Shown here: positions 8,901-16,484 of the stretch, one piece after another
Numbering within the stretch: the first letter of the stretch is position 1
Layout: each line of letters opens with the position of its first letter
DNA from: Flavobacterium soyangense
GTDB taxonomy: Bacteria > Bacteroidota > Bacteroidia > Flavobacteriales > Flavobacteriaceae
Length of the DNA: 64,000 nt
Assembly (NCBI RefSeq): GCF_015277675.1
Contig: NZ_JADHEC010000017.1
Span: 1 to 64,000, forward strand
Reading direction: 5' to 3'
Notes under the pieces: model-generated
What the model saw: the letters and a program-made list of their open reading frames with translations, nothing else
What the model was told of the DNA's origin: nothing
Database searches by the model: none
Translations under genes and position numbers: made by a program

Positions 8901-9377
8901 TTAATCTTCTACTCCAGGCATCAATTTGGATCCTGGTTTGTTTAAAACTCTAGTGAGGTATGTTCTGTCGTAAACGGAATTTTCAAAATTTTGTGCCCAT
9001 TTGATGGCGTCGGTAGGGCAGGCTTCAATACATAAACTACACATCGTGCACATTCCCAAATGATAAATATGTTGGTCTATCATTTTTTTCTTTTTGCCTG
9101 TTTCAGGGTCAATTTGTCTGTCCCAAATGATTTCGATACTTCCGTTTGGACAAGCCAATTCACATTTTTGACAACCCGTACAGCGGTGTTCATTGTTTTC
9201 GTCGTGAGGCATCACCACTTCACCACGAAAACGTTCGAACATTTTTAAAGTATCTCGATTATCGGGATATTGTTGCGTTATGGCGCCTTTTCTCGAATGT
9301 AAAAAGTACTTTCCGGTAACACTCATCCCCGTGAGGAGTGATTTAACCGCATTATATATATCTGAAAAATAACTCAT
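8901..9377 (-). CDS. nuoI: NADH-quinone oxidoreductase subunit I (2x[4Fe-4S])
   Basis: This 158-residue ferredoxin-like subunit carries clusters N6a and N6b, which pass electrons to NuoB. Both CxxCxxCxxxCP motifs are intact: Cys66, 69, 72 and 76 (CTGCQKCELACP) and Cys110, 113, 116 and 120 (CTMCSLCIEACP). The N-terminus is amphipathic, as expected for a subunit lying on the membrane arm. In a complex without NuoEFG, this subunit and NuoB would be the first clusters in the chain, and so a candidate docking site for a soluble ferredoxin (inference). Confidence 0.96.
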   Translation of the reverse strand: MSYFSDIYNAVKSLLTGMSVTGKYFLHSRKGAITQQYPDNRDTLKMFERFRGEVVMPHDENNEHRCTGCQKCELACPNGSIEIIWDRQIDPETGKKKKMIDQHIYHLGMCTMCSLCIEACPTDAIKWAQNFENSVYDRTYLTRVLNKPGSKLMPGVED

Positions 9378-9382
9378 AAGTA

Positions 9383-10435
9383 TTAAAATTTAATGGTTAA
9401 TCCTAGCAAGACCATTAATGCCATCAAAACCAAGTTCATTAAGTTTAAAGGAAGTAAATATTTCCATTCCAATACCAAAAGTTGGTCGATTCTCAATCTT
9501 GGAAACGTCCATCGAAACCACATCATCAGAAATATTAGTACCAATGTTTTTGCCAAAAACCAAAACACACCCAGTAATGGAATCGATTCCGTTATTCCGA
9601 AAGGCGATAAATAGGCTCCAAAAAATATGGTTGTTGCGATTGCCGCGATGATAAACATATTGATGAATTCGGCCAAGAAGAAGTAAGCGAATTTCATTCC
9701 CGAATATTCCGTGTGAAAACCGGCACCTAATTCTGATTCGGCTTCAACCAAATCAAAAGGAGCTCTGTTGGTTTCAGCAGTTCCGGCAATCATGTAGATG
9801 CAAAAAGCAATAATTGCAGGTATATGTCCTTGAATGATAATCCAGCCACTTTTTTGAACTTCAACTATTTGCGAAAGTTGTAAAGAGCCTGTCATGACAA
9901 CCATAGTCAACAACGATAATCCAACGGATAATTCGTAACTAATGGTTTGGACCCCGCTTCGCATCGCGCCAATCAAGGAAAACTTGTTGTTGCTACTCCA
10001 ACCCGCCAATAAAATTCCGATAACTCCAATGGATGATATAGAAGTCAAAAAGAAAATCCCAATATTAATGTCAAAGGCCTGAAATTCTTTCGAAAAAGGA
10101 AAAAGAGACAAAGCCATTAATGCGGTAACGATAACAAAATAAGGAGCCAAATTGTATAAAAATTTATCTGCTTTTATGGTAACGGTTAACTCTTTAGAAA
10201 CTAATTTCAAAGCATCGGCCATTGTTTGTAATAAACCTTGGTAACCAACTCTGTTTGGTCCAAGTCGCAATTGAAACCAGGCTGCAACTCTTCTTTCAAG
10301 TAAAACCAAGTACAAACCGGCAACAGCAAAAATGAGCAAGTAAACAATTGCTATTAATACCATTTCTACAATGCTTGCTGTAGCTTCCGGCATCAGGCTA
10401 AAAAGCCATTCGTGAATATTTTTTGTAATGTTCAT
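9383..10435 (-). CDS. nuoH: NADH-quinone oxidoreductase subunit H
   Basis: This protein of about 350 residues has eight or nine membrane helices and forms the quinone chamber and the first part of the proton path. The motif ERRVAAWFQLRLGPNRVGYQ is diagnostic. The conserved acidic loop is present (AETNRAPFDLVEAESELGAG), as is the C-terminal WFRWTFPRLRIDQLL. I place the start at the ATG at 10435, ten bases after nuoD. A longer reading would begin with TTG and overlap nuoD. In a 14-gene nuo operon, nuoEFG would lie between nuoD and this gene; here only ten bases separate them. Confidence 0.95.
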   Translation of the reverse strand: MNITKNIHEWLFSLMPEATASIVEMVLIAIVYLLIFAVAGLYLVLLERRVAAWFQLRLGPNRVGYQGLLQTMADALKLVSKELTVTIKADKFLYNLAPYFVIVTALMALSLFPFSKEFQAFDINIGIFFLTSISSIGVIGILLAGWSSNNKFSLIGAMRSGVQTISYELSVGLSLLTMVVMTGSLQLSQIVEVQKSGWIIIQGHIPAIIAFCIYMIAGTAETNRAPFDLVEAESELGAGFHTEYSGMKFAYFFLAEFINMFIIAAIATTIFFGAYLSPFGITESIPLLGVFWFLAKTLVLIFLMMWFRWTFPRLRIDQLLVLEWKYLLPLNLMNLVLMALMVLLGLTIKF

Positions 10436-10445
10436 AGAATTAATT

Positions 10446-11567
10446 TTATCGGTCAATATCAGGAATTACAAGGTCTAAAGTCGCCATAGTTGCCACCAAA
10501 TCCCCAATTTTTCCACCAACAGCAATATGATTTAATAAAGATAGGTTGGAGAATCCCGGTGATCTAAATTTCATTCGATACGGATTTTTTGTTCCGGTAC
10601 TGACGATATAAACGCCCAGTTCTCCTCGTGCGGTTTCTACTTTTTGATAATATTCACCTTCGGTCAATTTGATAACAGTATTGGTTTTGGCAAAAAATTC
10701 TCCTTCCGGAATGTTGTCTATCAATTGTTCGATTATGGACAAGGATTCCCACATTTCAAGAATCCGAACTTGATAACGGGCAAAAGTGTCGCCTTCGGTT
10801 TTCAAGACTTCGTTGAAAGTTACTTTGTCGTAAGCACTGTAGCTATGGTGTTTTCTCACATCGCAAGAATAGCCGGAAGCACGACCCACTGGTCCTGAAG
10901 CTCCAAAAGAAATCGCATCTTCTTTGGATAAAATTCCAATACCTTCCATCCTTTTTTGGAAAATTATATTGCCGGTTAAAAGCAAGTCGTATTCGGGTAA
11001 TTTTGTTTTGAAATGGGCAATAAATTCCTTGGTTCTTTTTACAAAATTGGGGTGAATGTCAAACATCAATCCACCGGGAATGTTGTAGTTCATCGTCAAA
11101 CGCGCACCACAAGTTTCCTCGAAAATATCGTTAATCAATTCGCGGTCCCTAAAACCATAAAAATAAGTGGTCAAAGCTCCTACGTCCATTCCCATTACAC
11201 CCCACCATAAAGTATGGGAAGCGATTCGGGTCAATTCGCCAATAATGGTGCGAATGACTTTTACACGCTCCGGAATTTCGAGTTGAAGTGCATTTTCAAC
11301 CGTAAGACAAACCGCTTCGTTGTTGATGTGCGAAGACAAATAATCCATTCTGTCAGTCAAATGCACGATTTGCTGATAGCTGTCGCGTTCACACATTTTT
11401 TCGATGGAACGGTGGATGTATCCTAAATCAGGTTCCACTCTTTTAATTATTTCACCGTCAATAGTCAATAAAAGTCGCAAAACACCGTGAGTTGCCGGGT
11501 GTTGCGGTCCCATATTGATTTGATATTCTTCGGATCTAAAGTTGTTTTTTATGGTAGTTGTATCCAT
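10446..11567 (-). CDS. nuoD: NADH-quinone oxidoreductase subunit D
   Basis: This 373-residue protein is the 49-kDa-type quinone-site subunit, related to the large subunit of NiFe hydrogenases. The N-terminal motif NMGPQHPATHGVLRLLL carries the quinone-binding His. The segments YLSSHINNEA, DVGALTTYFYGFRDRE and GGKIGDLVATMATLDLVIPDIDR at the C-terminus are all typical. It is a separate gene, not fused to nuoC. It lies five bases after nuoC and ten bases before the chosen nuoH start. Confidence 0.96.
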   Translation of the reverse strand: MDTTTIKNNFRSEEYQINMGPQHPATHGVLRLLLTIDGEIIKRVEPDLGYIHRSIEKMCERDSYQQIVHLTDRMDYLSSHINNEAVCLTVENALQLEIPERVKVIRTIIGELTRIASHTLWWGVMGMDVGALTTYFYGFRDRELINDIFEETCGARLTMNYNIPGGLMFDIHPNFVKRTKEFIAHFKTKLPEYDLLLTGNIIFQKRMEGIGILSKEDAISFGASGPVGRASGYSCDVRKHHSYSAYDKVTFNEVLKTEGDTFARYQVRILEMWESLSIIEQLIDNIPEGEFFAKTNTVIKLTEGEYYQKVETARGELGVYIVSTGTKNPYRMKFRSPGFSNLSLLNHIAVGGKIGDLVATMATLDLVIPDIDR

Positions 11568-11572
11568 TTTAC

Positions 11573-12034
11573 TTATTTGATAATCATGTTAATTTCATCC
11601 ACATAATCTTTTCTAAGCGGAAAACCGTCCCAGTCTTCGGTCAGAAAAAGTCTTTTTAGATTAGGGTGATTATTGAATAGTATTCCGAAGAAATCAAAAA
11701 CTTCCCGTTCGTGAAATTCGGCCGTGCGCCAAATAGTCCAAACAGAATCGAAAGTTGGGTTTTCCCGATCTTCAGTTTTTACCTTCACCACCAATTGATG
11801 TCTGTGAGTGGTTGACTCTAGATGATAAACAACGCCCAATTCCTTTCCCCAATCTACACCGCTTAAACAAAACAAATAATCGAAATTCGTTTCGGAATTG
11901 CTTTTTAATTGTGTCATTAATTGATGAAGTTGTTCGGGTTGAACGGTGATATTTAAAAACTGTGATTTTTCTTCGGTGAATTCTAATTCGGGAATCCAGG
12001 TGCTTATTAAACTTTGTAATGCTTCGTTTGTCAT
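11573..12034 (-). CDS. nuoC: NADH-quinone oxidoreductase subunit C
   Basis: This is the 30-kDa-type peripheral subunit. The signature TAEFHEREVFDFFGILFNNH and the C-terminal LTEDWDGFPLRKDYV are both present. I chose the ATG at 12034 (MTNEALQSL, 153 residues), which lies 10 bases past the nuoB stop codon. The longer reading to 12070 begins with TTG (ATG at 12067) and would overlap nuoB by more than 20 bases. No metal site is expected in this subunit. Confidence 0.92.
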   Translation of the reverse strand: MTNEALQSLISTWIPELEFTEEKSQFLNITVQPEQLHQLMTQLKSNSETNFDYLFCLSGVDWGKELGVVYHLESTTHRHQLVVKVKTEDRENPTFDSVWTIWRTAEFHEREVFDFFGILFNNHPNLKRLFLTEDWDGFPLRKDYVDEINMIIK

Positions 12035-12044
12035 AATTTTGATA

Positions 12045-12605
12045 TTATAATCCTTCGTCAAACCCATCAATTGGGAAAACTTTGGCTTTCATACTTTCTG
12101 TTTTGATTTTTGCTTGAAGCATTAGCATTCCTTCCAATAATGCTTCCGGACGGGGAGGACAACCAGGTACGTAAACATCAACGGGTATAACGTGGTCAGC
12201 TCCTTTTACCACAGAATAAGAATTATAATAAAATGGACCTCCAGAAATAGCGCAAGCTCCCATGGCAATTACGTATTTTGGTTCCGCCATTTGATCGTAT
12301 AAACGACGTAAAACAGGAGCCATTTTATTGACAATAGTTCCTGCAATAATAATTAAATCAGCTTGTCTTGGCGAAGGTCTAGCAACTTCAAAACCAAATC
12401 TTGAATAATCGTGGCGAGCAGCTCCGGTTTGCATCATTTCGATGGCACAACAACTAGTTCCGAAATATAGAGACCAAAGCGAATTTGCTCGACCCCAATT
12501 TATTATTTCGTCTAATGAGGTAACTAAAATATTAGCTCCATTACCTCCAGGAATTACTTTTCCCGGGAAATCTTCCGGTATATCAGGGGTGTTATTTATT
12601 CCCAT
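12045..12605 (-). CDS. nuoB: NADH-quinone oxidoreductase subunit B (cluster N2)
   Basis: This 186-residue protein holds cluster N2, the last iron-sulfur centre before quinone. Its four ligands are intact: the tandem Cys52-Cys53 ([11 protein letters not shown]), Cys118 (MGACAISGG) and Cys149 ([11 protein letters not shown]). The segments [19 protein letters not shown] and [12 protein letters not shown] are typical of NuoB/PSST. The ATG overlaps the nuoA stop by ten bases. Because NuoEFG are not encoded here, N2 would receive electrons only through NuoI. Confidence 0.96.
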   Translation of the reverse strand: MGINNTPDIPEDFPGKVIPGGNGANILVTSLDEIINWGRANSLWSLYFGTSCCAIEMMQTGAARHDYSRFGFEVARPSPRQADLIIIAGTIVNKMAPVLRRLYDQMAEPKYVIAMGACAISGGPFYYNSYSVVKGADHVIPVDVYVPGCPPRPEALLEGMLMLQAKIKTESMKAKVFPIDGFDEGL

Positions 12606-12946
12606 TTTAATGCTTCTTTTTTCCAGGCATAGGCTAATCCTAGACCTAATATTACTAAAAATATGATGATTTCATAAAAGGCGACTATTCCAATTTTTTG
12701 GAAAACAACAGCCCAAGGAATCAAAAAGGCTACCTCGACATCAAACACTAAGAATAAAATAGCATATAAATAGTATCCAACTTTAAACTGAACCCATGTT
12801 GGTCCAATGGTGGTCATCCCACTTTCATAAGGTTCACGCTTTTGTGAATTGTCTGATTTTGGTGAAAGTAAATTAGATAAGAAATTTGCGCCAGCAACTA
12901 GAACGATGCCGGCTAACAAGAAAACTATAATTGCTTCTGAACCCAT
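12596..12946 (-). CDS. nuoA: NADH-quinone oxidoreductase subunit A
   Basis: This 116-residue protein has three membrane helices. The loop [19 protein letters not shown] is the NuoA/ND3 switch loop (in many NuoA proteins it reads YECG; here the Cys is Ser), followed by the conserved helix [17 protein letters not shown]. It begins 30 bases after the korB stop codon with no terminator between, so the nuo genes are probably transcribed from the korA promoter. Confidence 0.95.
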   Translation of the reverse strand: MGSEAIIVFLLAGIVLVAGANFLSNLLSPKSDNSQKREPYESGMTTIGPTWVQFKVGYYLYAILFLVFDVEVAFLIPWAVVFQKIGIVAFYEIIIFLVILGLGLAYAWKKEALKWE

Positions 12947-12976
12947 TTTTAAAAAGTGTTAATGGTTTATATTTTA

Positions 12977-13990
12977 TTATTTTACTTCATAAGTTTCTCC
13001 CGAGAAGAATAAATCATCGGTTTTTGTGAAACTTGAGTTTGCTTTGACTTGTGCTGTTAATGCATCTTCTCTTTCTTCTAAAGTCACATCATCAAAACTT
13101 CTGATAACTCCGGTTGCCAATGGAGATTCTAATCGAACCAACATATAATGAAGTGTTGGATCTTTTTCTTTGGCATTGTGTACCAATAAATCTTCCTGTG
13201 TAATTCCGTTTTCGCCAATGGTTACGGTTTCTAATTTTAGTCTGTTTAAAACTAAACCTTTGTCACGGTTTTTTCCAAAAATCATTGGTTTTCCGTGCTC
13301 TAAATAGATTTGTTTGTCATCTTTAACTTCTTTATCAGTAATATGATTGAAGCATCCGTCATTAAAAATAACGCAGTTTTGCAAAACTTCAATTAAAGAA
13401 GTTCCTTTAAATTGATGGGCTTCCATAAAAATTTGCCCCATTTCTTTTGGACTTCCACCTCCAACTCTTGCAAAAAATCGGGCTTGTGCTCCTAAAGCTA
13501 ATTCGCCAGGAGAAAAAGGAGGTTGTGTATTTCCGTAAGGAGAAGATTTTGTTTTTTGTCCAATTAAGGAAGTTGGGGAAAATTGCCCTTTGGTTAAACC
13601 ATAAATTTCATTATTAAATAGGATGATATTCAAATCAATATTTCTACGTAAAACGTGAATAAAATGATTTCCACCAATGGCCATTGCATCACCGTCGCCA
13701 GTTGCAATCCAAACGCTTAAGTTAGGATTTGCCAGTTTCACACCCGAAGCAATTCCGGGGGCTCTACCGTGAATACTGTGAATTCCGTAGGAATTAATAT
13801 AATAAGGAAAACGAGAAGAACATCCGATACCAGATATGAAAACTACGTTTTCTCTGGCAACACCCATTTCAGGAAGTGCTTTTTGCATCGTGCGTAAAAT
13901 TACGTAATCATCGCAACCTGGGCACCATCTTACTTCCTGATCACTTGTAAAATCTTTAGCAGTATATTTTTTTTCAGCAGTAGTTTCCAT
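12977..13990 (-). CDS. korB: 2-oxoacid:ferredoxin oxidoreductase, beta subunit
   Basis: This 337-residue thiamine-diphosphate subunit belongs to the KorB/PorB-like family, which oxidatively decarboxylates 2-oxoacids with ferredoxin as acceptor. Four Cys that could bind the single [4Fe-4S] cluster are at 23, 26 (RWCPGCDDY), 57 (GIGCSSRF) and 206 (LQNCVIF). The TPP/Mg motif GDGD is at residues 98-101. It starts two bases after korA ends and lies 30 bases upstream of nuoA. 2-Oxoglutarate is the most likely substrate, because this two-subunit form is the common one in Bacteroidota and Actinobacteria, but pyruvate or branched-chain oxoacids cannot be excluded. Confidence 0.9.
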   Translation of the reverse strand: METTAEKKYTAKDFTSDQEVRWCPGCDDYVILRTMQKALPEMGVARENVVFISGIGCSSRFPYYINSYGIHSIHGRAPGIASGVKLANPNLSVWIATGDGDAMAIGGNHFIHVLRRNIDLNIILFNNEIYGLTKGQFSPTSLIGQKTKSSPYGNTQPPFSPGELALGAQARFFARVGGGSPKEMGQIFMEAHQFKGTSLIEVLQNCVIFNDGCFNHITDKEVKDDKQIYLEHGKPMIFGKNRDKGLVLNRLKLETVTIGENGITQEDLLVHNAKEKDPTLHYMLVRLESPLATGVIRSFDDVTLEEREDALTAQVKANSSFTKTDDLFFSGETYEVK

Positions 13991-13992
13991 AA

Positions 13993-15846
13993 TTATACTA
14001 GTTCTTTAAATTTTTGAATAAGGTCATCGTTAGCAAATGGTAATCCTTGGACTTTATTGAATTGTAAAAATTCAAATTTGCTATGTTTTATTTTTAAAAT
14101 ACTGGCAAACTGACCTGAGTTTAATTCGCAAACAAGAATTTTTTTGTACTTGGATAAAATTGCTTCCGTATTTTTTGGCATTGGATTAATATAATTGAAA
14201 TGAGCATAACCAATGTTTTTATATCCTTCATCATTTATTTGTTTAACTGCAGAATGCAAAGAACCATAAGTTCCACCCCAACCAATTACCAATAGATCTC
14301 CAGCATCGGTAAATTCAGTTTCTATGTCCGGAATGTTAAATTTAACACGTTCAATTTTTTCTGCTCTGATGTTAGTCATAGTCTCATGATTTGCAGGTTC
14401 ATAAGAAATATTTCCAGTAACAGCATCTTTTTCTAAACCACCAATTCTATGTTCTAATCCTGGAGTTCCGGGGATTGCCCAATTACGAGCAAGCGTTTTT
14501 TCGTCTCTGTCATAAGGATGCCAGTTTTCTTTAACTTCAGTAATTCTATTGTTTTTAATAGGAGGCATTTCGGCAACTGTTTTAATTTTCCAAGGAGCTG
14601 AACCGTTTGCGATGTATCCGTCAGTCAATAAAATAACCGGCGTCATATGTTCTAATGCAAGACGAGCTGCTTCATAAGCAAAATTAAAGCAATTTGCAGG
14701 TGTACTTGCTGCGATAACAATTACCGGGCTTTCACCATTTCTTCCATACATTGCTTGCAATAAATCGGATTGTTCTGTTTTTGTAGGTAAACCTGTTGAA
14801 GGTCCGCCGCGTTGAACATTCACAACAACTAAAGGCAATTCAGTCATTATAGCTAAACCAATGGCTTCACCTTTTAGTGCCAATCCTGGTCCTGAAGTGG
14901 TGGTTATGGCTAAATCACCAGCAAATGAAGCTCCAATTGCTGAAGTTACACCAGCAATTTCATCTTCTGCCTGAAATGCTTTTACGCCAAAATGTTTGTG
15001 TTTTACTAATTCGTGTAAAATATCGGTGGCGGGAGTTATTGGATAAGAACCTAAGAATAATTCCAATCCTGATTTTTCGGCTGCTGCCAAAAATCCCCAT
15101 GCAGTTGCTGTGTTACCCATAATAATTCTATAGGTTCCAGCTTCCATTTTTGCAGGTGAAATAGTGTACGAGTTTGGAATAAGCTCTAAAGTTTCGGCAA
15201 AATAATAACCCGCATTTAAAACTTTGGTATTGGCTTCAACCAATGAAGGTTTTGATTTGAATTTTTTATTAAAAAAATCAATTGTATGTTCTAACGAACG
15301 ATTGTACATCCAATAAACCATACCAAGAGAAAACATATTTTTGCTTCTGGATATTGTTTTATTATCCAATCCTGCAACATCTTTCAACGCCTCTTTGGTT
15401 AAAGAAGTCATATCAACTTCAATAACTCTGAAGTTGTCTAGACTTCCATCTTCTAGTGGATTTGTTGTGTATTCTGCTTTATCTAAATTTTTCTTTGTAA
15501 ATGAATCAGTATCTATTATTAAAGTATGACCTGGTTTTAAAGCATATATATTGGTTTTCAAAGCAGCAGGATTCATTGCGACCAATAAATCGACGCTGTC
15601 ACCAGGAGTGCTTACTTCAACGCTACCTATATGTACTTGAAATCCCGAAACTCCATATAAACTTCCTTGAGGTGCTCTAATTTCAGAAGGGTAATTTGGG
15701 AAAGTAGCAATGTCGTTGCCAAACATAGCCGAAGTATCAGAAAACTGTGTTCCTGTCAACTGCATTCCATCACCAGAATCACCAACAAACCGAATTACTA
15801 CGGCTTCCAGTTTTTCAGGTTGAAGTTTTATTTTATCTGCAATCAT
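13993..15846 (-). CDS. korA: 2-oxoacid:ferredoxin oxidoreductase, fused gamma-alpha subunit
   Basis: This 617-residue subunit is a fusion. Residues about 10-195 form the gamma domain (VIRFVGDSGDGMQLTGTQF, then FPNYPSEIRAPQGSLYGVSG). Residues about 235-610 form the alpha domain, with GSYPITPATDILHELVKH and FQAEDEIAGVTSAIGASFAG, the substrate and TPP-contacting segments. The fused gamma-alpha layout plus a separate beta is typical of KorAB. No 4Fe-4S delta domain is present, so an external ferredoxin is needed; one is encoded divergently at 16001. It is the first gene of the kor-nuo transcript. Confidence 0.92.
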   Translation of the reverse strand: MIADKIKLQPEKLEAVVIRFVGDSGDGMQLTGTQFSDTSAMFGNDIATFPNYPSEIRAPQGSLYGVSGFQVHIGSVEVSTPGDSVDLLVAMNPAALKTNIYALKPGHTLIIDTDSFTKKNLDKAEYTTNPLEDGSLDNFRVIEVDMTSLTKEALKDVAGLDNKTISRSKNMFSLGMVYWMYNRSLEHTIDFFNKKFKSKPSLVEANTKVLNAGYYFAETLELIPNSYTISPAKMEAGTYRIIMGNTATAWGFLAAAEKSGLELFLGSYPITPATDILHELVKHKHFGVKAFQAEDEIAGVTSAIGASFAGDLAITTTSGPGLALKGEAIGLAIMTELPLVVVNVQRGGPSTGLPTKTEQSDLLQAMYGRNGESPVIVIAASTPANCFNFAYEAARLALEHMTPVILLTDGYIANGSAPWKIKTVAEMPPIKNNRITEVKENWHPYDRDEKTLARNWAIPGTPGLEHRIGGLEKDAVTGNISYEPANHETMTNIRAEKIERVKFNIPDIETEFTDAGDLLVIGWGGTYGSLHSAVKQINDEGYKNIGYAHFNYINPMPKNTEAILSKYKKILVCELNSGQFASILKIKHSKFEFLQFNKVQGLPFANDDLIQKFKELV

Positions 15847-15901
15847 AATTTAGGGAATTTAATATTTCAAAATTGATTAATAATACAATAATTGATTAAG
15901 C

Positions 15902-15909
15902 CAAATTTA
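15902..15909 (-). promoter_or_regulatory. Putative -7 element of the kor-nuo operon
   Basis: On the minus strand the sequence reads TAAATTTG, an exact match to the Bacteroidota -7 consensus TAnnTTTG. It would give a transcript start near 15896 and a leader of about 50 bases before korA. I see no good TTTG at the -33 position, which would suit an activator-dependent promoter. Confidence 0.5.
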
Positions 15910-15930
15910 ATTTCACTTTTTAAAATAAAG

Positions 15931-15946
15931 TATGATTTTTATCATA
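15931..15946. promoter_or_regulatory. FNR/CRP-family-like palindrome in the divergent promoter
   Basis: TATGAT-TTTT-ATCATA is a perfect inverted repeat with a 4-base spacer. Its core TGAT-N4-ATCA matches the FNR-type half-site layout (TTGAT-N4-ATCAA). Its centre lies about 42 bases upstream of the start inferred for korA, the position used by class II CRP/FNR activators. Two further direct ATTGATTAA copies lie at 15872-15880 and 15891-15899. The regulator is not in this window. Confidence 0.45.
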
Positions 15947-16000
15947 TAAAAGTATGAAAATTGAATTTAAATTTACACTATAATTACTAAATATAAAATC

Positions 16001-16354
16001 ATGGCAATAATTATTACGGACGAGTGTATCAACTGTGATGCATGTATTTCAGAATGTCCAAACAACGCAATTTATGAACCAGATGACAAATGGTCTTATT
16101 CTGATGGGACAACCCTAAAAGGTATGGTAAAAACCCCAAAAGGAGTAGAGGTTGACGCAGATGCTGAAAACGATCCTATTTCTGATGAGTTTTTCTATAT
16201 CGTATCAGATAAATGTACGGAATGTAAAGGTTTCCACGATAAACCTCAATGCGCTTCTGTTTGCCCAGTGGACTGTTGTATACTTGATGAGAATCACATA
16301 GAAACAGAAACTGAACTGTTAGCGAAAAAAGCATGGTTGCATAGTGAAAACTAA
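16001..16354 (+). CDS. Dicluster [4Fe-4S] ferredoxin
   Basis: This 117-residue protein has the layout of Alvin/YfhL-type 2x[4Fe-4S] ferredoxins. The first motif is Cys9, 12, 15 and 19 (CINCDACISECP). The second has the wide spacing CxxC-x8-CxxxC, at Cys72, 75, 84 and 88, followed by two more Cys (92 and 93). A 45-residue insertion separates the motifs, longer than in small clostridial ferredoxins. It lies between the divergent kor-nuo operon and the PFOR gene, so it is the obvious candidate carrier between the 2-oxoacid oxidoreductases and complex I. That link is inference. A terminator follows it. Confidence 0.92.
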   Translation: MAIIITDECINCDACISECPNNAIYEPDDKWSYSDGTTLKGMVKTPKGVEVDADAENDPISDEFFYIVSDKCTECKGFHDKPQCASVCPVDCCILDENHIETETELLAKKAWLHSEN

Positions 16355-16355
16355 T

Positions 16356-16402
16356 AAAAAAAGCTAAACCCCCTTCTTCAAAATGGTTTTTAGCTTTTTT
16401 TT
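16356..16402 (+). terminator. Intrinsic terminator after the ferredoxin gene
   Basis: A 13-bp stem pairs 16356-16368 with 16389-16401 (AAAAAAAGCTAAA with its complement) and ends in a T run. It separates the ferredoxin from the PFOR gene, so PFOR may have its own promoter or depend on readthrough. Confidence 0.75.
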
Positions 16403-16484
16403 AATCTTAAAATTAATACTGTCAAGTAATTTGTGGATTGAATAGAGAGTCGCAGATTCAGGATGGTAAAATAACTTTATAAAA

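Noticed and set aside
10436..10456. Apparent 11-base overlap of nuoH with nuoD, which could suggest a scar of nuoEFG deletion
   Set aside because: The overlapping nuoH start is a TTG. The ATG at 10435 lies ten bases past nuoD and gives a normal N-terminus, so no overlap needs explaining.
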